Source: Dehalococcoides mccartyi
Lineage (GTDB): Bacteria > Chloroflexota > Dehalococcoidia > UBA2979
Reading direction: 5' to 3'
Assembly: GCA_945865925.1 (NCBI GenBank)
Contig: CAMBFG010000008.1
Coordinates: 35,728 to 99,727, forward strand
DNA: 64,000 nt
The position numbers and the translations under genes were made by a program. Under the pieces are notes generated by a model. It ran no database searches. It saw nothing but the letters and a program-made list of their open reading frames with translations, and was not told the DNA's origin. Position 1 is the stretch's first letter. Every line of letters begins with the position of its first letter. This document shows positions 55,605 through 63,982 of this stretch, one piece after another.

Positions 55605-56351
55605 CTAGCCGAGGATCGCGCGCATCGCGCCCCACGCCGCGAGCACGGACGTCCCCGCCAACAGCAACATCGATAGCCGTCCGAACCATCGTTCCGCGAT
55701 GTGCGGCCGGATCAGGCGCCCACCCACCAGGCCGACGAGGAGTGCTGGCAACGCGAGAGCGGTGTCGCGCAGGACGTCGCGGGTGAAGAGCCCGCTTGGC
55801 ACGATGATCAGCGTCGCGGGCACGCCCACCCAGAAGAAATACGCGAACAGCCGCCCGCGGATCCGCTCCGCGCCGCCCCCGATCCAGTGCTGATACAGCA
55901 CGATGGGTGGCCCGCCCATCGATGTCGCCCCACGGATCACGCCACCGAGGACGCCCACCAACCCCTGGCGGACGACCGGGTCGGGGCGCGCCTCGTGGGT
56001 GTGGCCTCGACCGCTGGTGAGGTTCGCGATCGCGCTGACGAGGACGGCAGCCGCCACGAGCAGCCGAAGGACGGACTCGTCGGCGCGCAGCAACACCAGT
56101 AGCCCGAGCGGGCTGCCGATGATCGCGCCGACGACCAGCGGCCAGATCGCCCGGAGCCCCGTCCTCGGCCGCGCCTCGGCATACATTCCCGCACTCACGA
56201 CGGTCCCGAGCAACAGTGACACCGCCACCGCCTCGCGAGGGGCCACAAAGAGCGCGGCTACCGGGACGAAGAAGAGTCCGAACCCAAAGCCGAGGCCCGA
56301 CTGAATCAGCGTCCCGAGCAGAGCGATCACCGGGAGGGTGGCGACGTCCAT
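55605..56351 (-). CDS. TSUP-family membrane transporter (sulfite exporter TauE/SafE-like)
   Basis: 248 residues with about seven or eight hydrophobic helices. IALLGTLIQSGLGFGFGLFFVPV is the first repeat and GVLGGVIRGATSMGGPPIVLYQ the second, both characteristic of TSUP proteins (GhG..hP). These export sulfite, sulfoacetate or related anions; the window offers no sulfur-pathway partner, so the cargo is unknown. The ATG at 56351 has no clear Shine-Dalgarno. Confidence 0.85.
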   Translation of the reverse strand: MDVATLPVIALLGTLIQSGLGFGFGLFFVPVAALFVAPREAVAVSLLLGTVVSAGMYAEARPRTGLRAIWPLVVGAIIGSPLGLLVLLRADESVLRLLVAAAVLVSAIANLTSGRGHTHEARPDPVVRQGLVGVLGGVIRGATSMGGPPIVLYQHWIGGGAERIRGRLFAYFFWVGVPATLIIVPSGLFTRDVLRDTALALPALLVGLVGGRLIRPHIAERWFGRLSMLLLAGTSVLAAWGAMRAILG

Positions 56352-56402
56352 CGGCCGAGCGTAATCGGATGGCCCCTCAGACGCGCTGAGACTCGGCTAG
56401 TG

Positions 56403-57758
56403 CTAGGTCGAGGGCGGGGCGACCGGCTCCACGGCGACGGGGCGAGGTGCGATCACGGCACCGCCGCGACGCCCTCCATGCCCGTGGCCGGGCTCGAAGG
56501 CGTCGGGGTCGATCTCCATCGTGCGCAGTTCCTTGTAGAGCAGCGCGATCCCCAGGCCTCCGATGACACAGATCCCGCCGTAGACGATCTGCGCGATCTG
56601 GACACCCTGGACCTCAGCGAGGAAGCCTGCGCCCATGCCACCCAGCGACATCACTCCTCGGTCAAGGGAGAGCAGGCTGATCACTCGGCCACGCATCTCG
56701 GCGGGCGCGCTGCTCAGCATCGCCGCGTTGCTCAACGAGAAGAACATCGTCTGAGTAGCGCCAGTCAGGGTGATGAAGATGAACGGGATGATGAGCCCGA
56801 GCGGGCGCGGCAGGTATGAGGTCACGGCAAACGCGACGAGCATCGCGCCGAAGGTCCACACGATCAGCGGCAGCGCGAGGCCGACACGCCGCGGCTGTTT
56901 CGAGGCGACCACCAGCGCACTCACCAGGGCACCGACGCCGGTCAGCGAGACCATCAACCCGGCACCGCCAGCGCCGATCCCCATCACGTCTTCAGCGAAG
57001 AGCGGGACGAAGACCTGGGTGTAGGACATGCCGAAGGTGAAGTACACGAACGACATCAGCAGGATTGCCCGGATGGTCGTGTGCCCCCAGGCGTAGCGGC
57101 CGCCCTCGATCAGTGCGGGTATGACGGCCTTCATGCTCGTGTCGGCCGGCCGCTCGTGCGTCGCCACACGCAGCATCAGCGTCGTGACGACGGCGCCGAT
57201 GTAGACCACCGCCAGCAGGACGAACGTGTTGTTGATACCGATGACCTCGATCGCGACGCCGCCGACTGCGCTGCCGACGATGCGCATGACGTTCTGCGTC
57301 GCGCTCATCAGTGCCACGCCACCGACGACCTGTTGGGGCGGCAGGATCTGGGCGATCATCGACTGCCGCGCAGGCTGCTCGAAGGCCATCAACGTCCCGC
57401 GCAGGAACTGGAACGCATAGACGTGCCACAACTCGAGGCGTCCCGAAATCAGCAACGCCGCGAAGGCAATGCTGAGTATGAGGACGTTGATCTTGGTGAC
57501 AACGAGGATTGTCCGGCGGTCGAACCAGTCGCTGATCACACCTGCGAAAAGGCCGAAGACCAACTGCGGCACGGTCCGCCATGCGAGCGCGATGCCGACT
57601 TCCGCAGCGCCGTAGCCGATGGCAAGGACGAGGAACGGCCGGGCGATCTGCTCCATCCACAGCGCGAAGGCATGGGACGACTGGCCGATCCAGAGCAGGC
57701 GGTACGTCCCGTGTCGCAACGGGGCGAACATTCCGGCGCGTGCAGCGACTTCAGCCAT
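56403..57758 (-). CDS. MFS transporter
   Basis: 451 residues, 12 hydrophobic helices, MFS_3-like. AGMFAPLRHGTYRLLWIGQSS starts the domain, and the cytoplasmic loop has ISDWFDRRTILV (motif A) and FEQPARQSMIAQILPPQQVV after the third helix. A His/Gly/Pro-rich tail (GHGHGGRRGG) ends the protein, an unusual possible metal-binding tail. The ATG at 57758 was taken; a GTG at 57770 is an alternative. A promoter candidate lies upstream. The cargo is not known; paralogues in the window are at 8034 and 58442. Confidence 0.85.
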   Translation of the reverse strand: MAEVAARAGMFAPLRHGTYRLLWIGQSSHAFALWMEQIARPFLVLAIGYGAAEVGIALAWRTVPQLVFGLFAGVISDWFDRRTILVVTKINVLILSIAFAALLISGRLELWHVYAFQFLRGTLMAFEQPARQSMIAQILPPQQVVGGVALMSATQNVMRIVGSAVGGVAIEVIGINNTFVLLAVVYIGAVVTTLMLRVATHERPADTSMKAVIPALIEGGRYAWGHTTIRAILLMSFVYFTFGMSYTQVFVPLFAEDVMGIGAGGAGLMVSLTGVGALVSALVVASKQPRRVGLALPLIVWTFGAMLVAFAVTSYLPRPLGLIIPFIFITLTGATQTMFFSLSNAAMLSSAPAEMRGRVISLLSLDRGVMSLGGMGAGFLAEVQGVQIAQIVYGGICVIGGLGIALLYKELRTMEIDPDAFEPGHGHGGRRGGAVIAPRPVAVEPVAPPST

Positions 57759-57835
57759 GTCGTGCCCCACATCGAGCTCAGCGGTCAGTCGGTGGCGTCC
57801 GAAGTGGGAAATCGGTACGCCCGGTCACGTTCGTG

Positions 57836-57863
57836 ATGATAACAACCTTCACGCTAACGTCAG
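57836..57863 (-). promoter_or_regulatory. Candidate promoter for the MFS gene at 57758
   Basis: On the minus strand CTGACG (57863-57858) and TATCAT (57841-57836) are separated by 16 bases. The -10 matches five of six consensus positions. Confidence 0.4.
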
Positions 57864-57964
57864 CACCCGTCCAGGAAGAATCTCACCGATGGGACCCATT
57901 CCCGGGCAGCCCGGCGGTCGAGGCTAAAGCGGCCAGCCGGGGCCTCCCGGGTACGATGGGCCGT

Positions 57965-58435
57965 ATGGCCGATGAACCCCGCTACGTCACCCTCGCAGCC
58001 GCGCGAGCCCTCGAGTGCAACGGCTGCGGTGACTGCTGCGATTCGAGGCGTACGGACGGTTACTGGACCTGGGGCACCCTCCCCGCCGACCAATACCGCC
58101 CCCTTTTCAGCGGCAGGCCGCTGATCATCCCGCTGGTACGCCTCGAGGCGGGCTGGGCCGACCGCGTCCACAAGCCCGCGGACGCCGGTGAGCTCTCGGC
58201 GACGCGCTTCCGCTGCGAAGCCTTCGAGCCCCACGAGGATGGCACCGGCGGCTGCGGCATCCACGACCGCGAGGTTCCCGCCAAATGCCGGGAGTACCCC
58301 GTGGGTGGCGCCAACGTCGAGGCCGACCTCGCTGCCATCGGCGAGCACGCGCTCGCCACCTCGGCGTTCCCGAGGTGTACGTGGTTCCAGATGACGGTGG
58401 TGCGGGACGAGGATCCGAGGGCGGACAGGAGCTAA
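57965..58435 (+). CDS. YkgJ-type cysteine-cluster protein
   Basis: 156 residues. ECNGCGDCCDSRR opens the zinc/iron-chelating cluster (CxxCGxCC), and CGIHDREVPAKCREYPVGG and FPRCTWFQ supply later cysteines, as in the UPF0153/YkgJ family. The fold probably binds zinc or an Fe-S cluster; biochemical function is unknown. The ATG at 57965 is taken; an in-frame ATG at 57956 adds three residues. It converges on the MFS gene at 58442. Confidence 0.82.
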   Translation: MADEPRYVTLAAARALECNGCGDCCDSRRTDGYWTWGTLPADQYRPLFSGRPLIIPLVRLEAGWADRVHKPADAGELSATRFRCEAFEPHEDGTGGCGIHDREVPAKCREYPVGGANVEADLAAIGEHALATSAFPRCTWFQMTVVRDEDPRADRS

Positions 58436-58441
58436 CGGTCG

Positions 58442-59638
58442 TTAGACCGTGGCGACGACCTCAACCTCACTCGGCGTGGGGCTGCCTCGACGGGGGCCGC
58501 GCAGCACGAAGACCATGCCGCCGAGCACCATCACGAGGGCGGCGACCACGAACGACGCGGGCACGCTCGCGGCGTCCACCAAACGGCCTCCACCGATGGC
58601 GCCGAGCAGGAAGCCGAGGGCGAACGCCGCCGAGCCGAGGCTCGCCACGGTCGCCATCCCGAGGTCGCGGCCGGTGTCGATCTGCGCCGCCTGCGCGGAG
58701 ACATTCGCGAGCGCCGCTGCGAGGCCTGGGCCGATCACCATCCCGCCGAGGATGACCGCAAACGAATCGGTCCACGCCACCGTGGAGCAGCCGGCGGCCA
58801 TGATCAGTGCACCAGTGAACACCAACCATCGACGCGAGTAGCGATCTGCGAGGCGTCCCAGCAGCGGCTGGGAGAGCCCACCGATGATCTGCTGCGCCGC
58901 GAACACCACACCCACCATCGTCGCCGTTGCGCCCACGCGCTCCTCAAGGTGGACGGCGAGGAACGCCATGCTGACGCCGGTCGCGAGGGCGTAACAGACG
59001 CGGTAGAAGAGCAGCGCCTGCATCGTAGGGTGGCGCGCGATCGTGGCCCACGACGCCGTGAGGCTCGCCATGCTGCCGAGTGCCCTCGGCGGCCGTGCCG
59101 GGAGGACGACAAGGATGAGCGTGAAGACGACGGCGTAGAGCGCCGCCATCGCGAGAAACACGACCTCGATGCCCGCGTAGTCGCGGATGACGCCGGCGAT
59201 CAGCGGCCCGCTCCCGAACCCCATGAAGTCCGCCACGCCGAACGCACCCATGTACCGCCCTTCGGCCCCCTGGGGTGCGAGGTCGCCGACGTATGCCTGC
59301 GCGTTCGAGAAGATCAGCGCGGAGCCCATCCCGGAGAGCGCACGGAACAGGATGATCACCGCGAGCGAGTCCGCGGCCCACCATCCGATTGCGGACGCGA
59401 AGTAGGCGAACGCTCCCAGGAGCAGGAACGGTTTCCGCCCGTAACGGTCCGCGAGTTTCCCGGCGAACGGACTGACGATCAGTTGTGGGATGGCGAACGC
59501 CGACACCGTCAGCCCGATGGTGGCGCCGCTTGCCCCGAACGTCTTGGCATAGACGGGCAGCAGCGGCAGCACCATCCCCAGCCCCATCGTCGCCGTGAAG
59601 ATCGAGAGTGCGATGACGAGGAACGGCCGGCTGAGCAT
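58442..59638 (-). CDS. MFS transporter, TetA/MdtG-like (12 TM)
   Basis: 398 residues with 12 hydrophobic helices. The N-terminal TATMGLGMVLPLLPVYAKTFG and motif A GKLADRYGRKPFLLLGAFAY are classic for the tetracycline-efflux-like family, with motif C near GADFMGFGSGPLIAGVI. The second half repeats a GRLADRYSRRWLVFTGAL motif. Likely exporter of a small hydrophobic compound. It is divergent from an LLM oxidoreductase gene by 82 bp, so a shared regulator is conceivable. A 6-bp hairpin spans its convergent end with the YkgJ-type gene. Confidence 0.87.
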   Translation of the reverse strand: MLSRPFLVIALSIFTATMGLGMVLPLLPVYAKTFGASGATIGLTVSAFAIPQLIVSPFAGKLADRYGRKPFLLLGAFAYFASAIGWWAADSLAVIILFRALSGMGSALIFSNAQAYVGDLAPQGAEGRYMGAFGVADFMGFGSGPLIAGVIRDYAGIEVVFLAMAALYAVVFTLILVVLPARPPRALGSMASLTASWATIARHPTMQALLFYRVCYALATGVSMAFLAVHLEERVGATATMVGVVFAAQQIIGGLSQPLLGRLADRYSRRWLVFTGALIMAAGCSTVAWTDSFAVILGGMVIGPGLAAALANVSAQAAQIDTGRDLGMATVASLGSAAFALGFLLGAIGGGRLVDAASVPASFVVAALVMVLGGMVFVLRGPRRGSPTPSEVEVVATV

Positions 59639-59720
59639 CCTTCGATGCTAGGGCGTGCGGCGGCGAGCGTCCGAGGCTCGTCCGAGCGCTACGATCGCCC
59701 TCGCAGCAGGGGAGCGTGCG

Positions 59721-60671
59721 ATGTCCGCGACCGTGGGAGTGGCGATCCAGGCGCTGAGCGCGCCCGACTTCGTGACGCAGGTGCGGCAGGCGGAGATGTC
59801 CGGCATCCCCGTCGCGTGGACCACTATCGGCGGGGCCAGCGGGGCAGACCCGCTCACCGTCTTCGCCGCGGCGTTCGCAACGACCGAGCGCATCCGCATC
59901 GGCACCGCGATCGTGCCGACGTGGCCCCGACACCCCGTGATCATCGCGCAGCAGGCGCAGGCGCTCGCCCAACTCGCACCGGGACGCCTGCGTCTCGGCA
60001 TCGGGCCGTCGCATGAGCCGGGGATGACGCGCAACTTCGGCGTCCGCTGGCACACACCCCTTACCGAACTGCGCGAGTACCTCACCGTTATCCGCGCCCT
60101 CACCACCGAGGGCACCGTGGACTTCGAGGGCCGCCACGTGACGGCGCGCGCGACGCTCCGCGACCCCCAGCCCGTCGAGCTCCTCGCCTCCGCCCTTCGT
60201 CCGAGGTCGTTCGAGGTATGTGGCGAACTGACCGACGGCGCGATCTCCTGGATGTGCCCCGCGTCGTACCTCATCCGCGAGGCGCTCCCTGCCATCGCCC
60301 GAGGCGCGGCACGCGCCGGCCGCGAAACGCCGCCGCTGATCGCCCATGTCCCGATCATGGTGTCCGAGGACCGTGGGGCCGTCCGCGCGCTCGCCCGCCG
60401 CCAACTCGGCAACTACGCCAGCGTCCCCTTCTACCTCGCAATGTTCCACGCTGCGGGCTTCCCTGAGGCCGCCGACGGCTATTCCGACGCGATGCTGGAT
60501 GACCTCGTCGTCTCGGGCACGGAGCAGCAGGTGGTCGCTCGCCTCAGCCAGATGGTCGAGGCGGGCTGCGGTGAGATCCTCGCCCATCCGCTCCTCGACC
60601 CGGCTGACCGCGCGGGCTCCATCGAGAGCGCGTTCCACGCCGTTGCGGTCGCGCATCAGCAGGTGGGGTGA
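59721..60671 (+). CDS. LLM-class flavin-dependent oxidoreductase (F420-type)
   Basis: 316 residues: a TIM-barrel luciferase-like protein with VGVAIQALSAPDFVTQVRQAE, TTERIRIGTAIVPTWPRHPVIIAQQAQALAQLA and RLRLGIGPSHEPGMTRNFG, which fits the F420-dependent branch. The ATG at 59721 follows GGGGAG. It may act on a small carbonyl or aromatic compound. It is followed 45 bp later by a CinA-like gene and diverges from an exporter gene. Confidence 0.85.
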   Translation: MSATVGVAIQALSAPDFVTQVRQAEMSGIPVAWTTIGGASGADPLTVFAAAFATTERIRIGTAIVPTWPRHPVIIAQQAQALAQLAPGRLRLGIGPSHEPGMTRNFGVRWHTPLTELREYLTVIRALTTEGTVDFEGRHVTARATLRDPQPVELLASALRPRSFEVCGELTDGAISWMCPASYLIREALPAIARGAARAGRETPPLIAHVPIMVSEDRGAVRALARRQLGNYASVPFYLAMFHAAGFPEAADGYSDAMLDDLVVSGTEQQVVARLSQMVEAGCGEILAHPLLDPADRAGSIESAFHAVAVAHQQVG

Positions 60672-60716
60672 CGTCGAGGGTTGAGAGATGCGCGCTAGCG
60701 CGGAGGGAGTGTTGCC

Positions 60717-61217
60717 ATGACGGGCTTCTTAAACACCGACCAGGAGAGCCTCGCGACAGAGATCGCGGCGTTGCTCACCTCTCGCAGCGAGACCGTCTCG
60801 GTTGCGGAGGCGACTACGGGCGGACTCGTCTCGGCGGCGCTGCTCTGGGTCGCGGGGGCATCGAAGTACTACGTCGGTGGCGGTGTGGTCTACACGCTGC
60901 GGTCGCGTACGGGCCTCGCGGGCGTGCCAGCCGAGCAGTACGTGAACTATCGAGGCACCACACCCGACATGATCGCCTCGCTCGCGGAGTCGATGCGCGA
61001 ACGGCTCGGCACCACCTGGTGCATCGCGGAGTCCGGCCTCGCCGGTCCCGGCGGGGGCCGCAACGGTGCGCCCGCAGGCCGCACCACCCTCGGCGTCGCC
61101 GGCCCCGTCGCCCGCACGACAGTGATCGAGACCGGCCTCGACGACCGAGGCGCGAACATGGTGGAGTTCACCACCCTCGCCCTGCGCTACCTGCGCGACG
61201 CCATCCGCGAGGCCTAG
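60717..61217 (+). CDS. CinA C-terminal domain-like protein, catalytic residues altered
   Basis: 166 residues, stand-alone CinA-C/PncC fold: VSVAEATTGGLVSAALLWVAGASKY, ESGLAGPGGGRN. PncC hydrolyses NMN to NaMN using a Ser in AES[CT]TGG. Here that position is Ala32 (AEATTGG), and the following Tyr-x-x-x-x-Lys-type motif is degenerate (VVYTLRSRTG). It therefore probably lacks the amidase activity and may bind a ligand. The ATG at 60717 follows GGAGGG. A short plus-strand gap separates it from the LLM gene. Confidence 0.78.
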   Translation: MTGFLNTDQESLATEIAALLTSRSETVSVAEATTGGLVSAALLWVAGASKYYVGGGVVYTLRSRTGLAGVPAEQYVNYRGTTPDMIASLAESMRERLGTTWCIAESGLAGPGGGRNGAPAGRTTLGVAGPVARTTVIETGLDDRGANMVEFTTLALRYLRDAIREA

Positions 61218-61232
61218 CCGCCAAGGACGTAC

Positions 61233-61322
61233 CTACCGAGGCGTCACCCCGCGCCACGCCAGCCACACGCCGAGGGCCGCGACCGGCACGCCGATCAGCA
61301 CCCACATTGTGTTGTCGCTCAT
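61233..61322 (-). CDS. Possible 29-residue single-helix membrane protein
   Basis: An ATG at 61322 with GGGTGG eight bases upstream opens a 29-codon frame. The product has one hydrophobic stretch (MWVLIGVPVAALGVWLAW) after a short polar start, then RGVTPR. It resembles small membrane peptides, convergent with the CinA-like gene. Such short frames occur by chance, so this needs expression evidence. Confidence 0.4.
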   Translation of the reverse strand: MSDNTMWVLIGVPVAALGVWLAWRGVTPR

Positions 61323-61729
61323 CGTGCTGCCACCCAGAACGCCCGCGCCCTGCAGCGCCCTCGTAGTCCAAGGGTCGTAGAACCGGGACGGCACCGCCTC
61401 AGAGTGAGGGCCAGCGAGGGCGGGGAATCACTCATGCCTAATCTGATTCCCTATTGGTTCGGGTGTGGAGGATGCGTGGGGATGGGTTGCCTCCCAGTCC
61501 AAGGCGTCGTCAACCTGACAGGTTTTGACGGAGGTCTCCGGGGGCGACGAATTACTTGTAAACCCTGGCAGTCAACCGAAAAGATGCATGGGCTGTTCGG
61601 GGGGAACCTGACGGTCTCGGGCTCTACACCACAGGAGCAACCAACCCTGCTATGTTGCACGCCGAGATTGCGATTACCACCCTCTTCGCTACAGGCACCT
61701 CGCCGACGGTCATGAATATCGATGGGTGA
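61323..61729. other. Long intergenic stretch, AT-richer than neighbours
   Basis: About 400 bp between the small minus-strand frame and the protease gene with no convincing gene. A plus-strand frame from 61404 contains cysteine-rich N-terminal residues but lacks protein-like composition later. The GC content drops visibly compared with the rest of the window. I see no tRNA, CRISPR, tmRNA or strong hairpin here. It may belong to an acquired segment with the protease and the IS. Confidence 0.5.
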
Positions 61730-62728
61730 GTGCAGCGCCCCGTGACGCTCCGATCTATTCATCTCTCCTTGCCTAGCGCCGTCCTTGCGGTTTCCTTCAT
61801 GCTCTTCGGCATGACCGCACCAGTCTCGGCGCAAACCCCGCCGTACACCGCCTACGGCCTCGATCAGCGCCCCGGCACGGTGATCGCTGCGAGCATCGGC
61901 GGGCGCTCATGCGGGCCTGGTGTGACGGTCGATACCCTAGGCCGGTGGGTGCTCCGTATCGCCACCACTGACCCTTGTGCACCGAAGGAAGGCGACACGA
62001 TCTCCTTCTCGATGAGCGGTACGACGGCTGTCCAGACAGTTCGCTGGACTGCAGGCGGGGGGCCAGCGAACGCGGCCAACGGAATTGCCCTGACACCAAC
62101 GGCCGGCGCAACGACGGGCACGTTCTCCGGCGGCAGCATCTCCCCATCAGGACTTTCGATCGTGTCCTTTACAGGCACGACGGCTCAGTTGAACAGCGCT
62201 GGGGCCTCCGCGAAGGTCTCGGCAGTCACCGCCACTACCGGCGGAAGAATGCTCACCTACGTAATTGGCGCTCCCTCTTTCGTAAACGCAGACTTTGAAG
62301 CCGCGTTCCCGTCAGGCCTCACCGGCACACTTGTCATAGTCAAGGGTGGTGGTACATCCAGCGGAGTAGTTACTCCCTCCACTCCGCCACCGCCCACGCC
62401 GCCAGCGTCGACCACCACCGTCGGTGGCTGTCCGTCGGACTCGCGACCTGTCACGGCACTGCAGGCAGTCACCCAAGTATTCACGAGCTCCGGATCCGGC
62501 ACGGCTTTCCACATCGGCAGCGGCGAATGGTTGACCGCCGCCCATGTCGTCGAGCAAGACCGAACCGTTCGACTTAGCTCCACCACCTTCGATGCGAGCG
62601 CCACGGTCGTCGGCCTCGACGTCGCTCGTGATCTGGCGCTCTTGAGAACTAGCTCAGCACCAACTGAAGCACTCGCACTGATTGATGTCTCAACCTTGGA
62701 CTCCGGAATTGGACTTGCCCCGATCTGA
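61730..62728 (+). pseudogene. Secreted serine protease, truncated by IS3-family insertion
   Basis: A signal peptide (hydrophobic about 14-33, cleavage after PVSA) is followed by an unassigned domain, a Pro-rich linker at 218-226, and a trypsin-like domain. Catalytic His272 is in LTAAHVV and the Asp301 in VARDLALLR; the catalytic Ser is missing. The last codon ATC (62723-62725) is followed directly by the left end of an insertion sequence, whose first three bases TGA form the stop. Bases 63983-64000 continue in the same frame as NRSKPS after the element, which could be the separated remainder. Probably inactive. GTG start. Confidence 0.7.
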
Positions 62729-62734
62729 CGGACA
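62726..62734 (+). repeat. Left terminal inverted repeat of the IS
   Basis: TGACGGACA, exactly complementary to the right end at 63974-63982. Its first three bases supply the in-frame stop of the protease gene. Confidence 0.85.
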
Positions 62735-62771
62735 CCCAAGATAGGGCGTGTAGCCCTGGAAGGATGTCTGA

Positions 62772-63071
62772 ATGGAATCGACAGGACGACGTGCACGGCG
62801 TGCGTTCACGGACGAGTACAAGGCGGAAGTCGTCGAGCTCTGCCGCACGAGCGGCAAGACGGTCGCTGCGGTCGCGCGCGACCTCGGTCTGACGGCGACG
62901 GTGGTACGGCGCTGGGTGACGCAGGCGGAGATCGACGGCGGACGGCGTGACGGGCTCAGTACGTCCGACCGCGAAGAGATTGCCCGACTCCGCAAGGAGG
63001 TCCGGGTGCTGCGCGAAGAGCGTGACGTTCTGAAGCGAGCGACGGTTTTCTTCGCAGCCGAGACCCGATGA
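62772..63071 (+). CDS. IS3-family transposase OrfA
   Basis: 99 residues. A helix-turn-helix (KTVAAVARDLGLTATVVRRW) recognises the element ends, and a C-terminal heptad region (IARLRKEVRVLREERDVLKRA) forms the leucine zipper. The ATG at 62772 is about 40 bases inside the left end. Its TGA overlaps the OrfB ATG. No slippery heptamer such as A6G is evident near the junction, so translation coupling is more likely than a programmed frameshift. Confidence 0.92.
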   Translation: MESTGRRARRAFTDEYKAEVVELCRTSGKTVAAVARDLGLTATVVRRWVTQAEIDGGRRDGLSTSDREEIARLRKEVRVLREERDVLKRATVFFAAETR

Positions 63072-63967
63072 ACGTCTACCCGTTCATCGCGGCGGAGAAG
63101 GCCGCAGCGCACCACGTCGCCACGGCGTGCGCGCTGCTTGAGGTCTCCCAGTCCGCCTACTACCAATGGTCGAAGCACGCTCCGTCCGCGCGGGAGCGGA
63201 GCGATGGTGCGCTCAGAGCTCAGATCGTCGCGATCCACAAAGACAGTCGGGAGACCTACGGGGCGCCGCGCGTGTACCTCCAGCTGCGCCGGGACGGCGT
63301 CGTCTGCGGTCGGCGCCGCGTCGCGCGGCTCATGGCCGTGTGTGGACTCACTGGACGGTGCAAGCGACGGTGGAAGCGGACGACGATCACCGATCCTTCC
63401 GCCCCGCCGCCGGCCACGGACCTCGTGCGCAGGGCCTTTGCACCGGCATTGCTCGAACTCGACCGCGTGTGGGTCGGCGACATCACCTACCTCCGGACCT
63501 GGGAGGGCTGGTGCTATCTGGCGACCGTGATCGATCTCGCCAGTCGGCGCGTGGTCGGCTTCGCGATGGCGGACCACATGCGAGTGAGCCTGGTCTCCGA
63601 CGCCCTGCGGATGGCGATCACGGCCAGACAGCCGAGACCGGGGTTGACCTTCCATTCGGACCGCGGCAGTCAATACACCTCAGCAACATTCCGAGAGCTG
63701 CTTGGCGCCTATGGCGTCTCGCAATCGCTCAGCCGTCCCCGTCAGTGCTGGGACAACGCCGTCGCCGAAAGCTTCTTCGCCACGCTCAAGACCGAGCTCG
63801 TCTACCGTTCCGCATGGCCGACACGAGGCGCAGTGCGGCGCGCGATCTTCGAGTTCATCGAGGTGTTCTACAATCGCCGACGCCTGCACTCCACGCTCGG
63901 CTACGTCCCACCCGCGGAGTACGAGGCAACGATGTTCCCACGCACAAGGATCGCCTCGGCGGCCTAA
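63068..63967 (+). CDS. IS3-family transposase OrfB (DDE integrase)
   Basis: 299 residues. After an HTH-like part (HHVATACALLEVSQSAYYQW), the retroviral integrase-like core has Asp138 in VWVGDITYL, Asp198 in FHSDRGSQYTS and Glu234 in NAVAESFFATLKTE, a D-x59-D-x35-E arrangement. RRLHSTLGYVPPAEYE ends the protein. All catalytic residues are present, so the element could be active. The start overlaps OrfA by 4 bp in the -1 frame. Confidence 0.95.
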   Translation: MNVYPFIAAEKAAAHHVATACALLEVSQSAYYQWSKHAPSARERSDGALRAQIVAIHKDSRETYGAPRVYLQLRRDGVVCGRRRVARLMAVCGLTGRCKRRWKRTTITDPSAPPPATDLVRRAFAPALLELDRVWVGDITYLRTWEGWCYLATVIDLASRRVVGFAMADHMRVSLVSDALRMAITARQPRPGLTFHSDRGSQYTSATFRELLGAYGVSQSLSRPRQCWDNAVAESFFATLKTELVYRSAWPTRGAVRRAIFEFIEVFYNRRRLHSTLGYVPPAEYEATMFPRTRIASAA

Positions 63968-63973
63968 GCAAAC

Positions 63974-63982
63974 TGTCCGTCA
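63974..63982 (+). repeat. Right terminal inverted repeat of the IS
   Basis: TGTCCGTCA, the reverse complement of the left end at 62726-62734. The following bases to 64000 appear to return to the protease frame. Confidence 0.85.

Larger units (their letters stand above)
62726..63982 (+). mobile_element. IS3-family insertion sequence, complete
   Basis: About 1257 bp bounded by TGACGGACA at the left (62726-62734) and TGTCCGTCA at the right (63974-63982), an exact 9-bp inverted repeat; partial similarity continues to about 23 bases inward. It carries orfA and orfB with an overlapping ATGA. The ends are TG...CA, as usual. No matching target-site duplication is visible next to the ends (ATC on the left, AAC on the right). 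Confidence 0.9.

Noticed and set aside
61404..61715. 103-codon plus-strand frame with cysteine-rich start
   Set aside because: Weak Shine-Dalgarno, random-looking C-terminal half and no recognised motif.
62990..63071. Programmed frameshift between OrfA and OrfB
   Set aside because: No clear slippery heptamer; the ATGA overlap explains OrfB translation.
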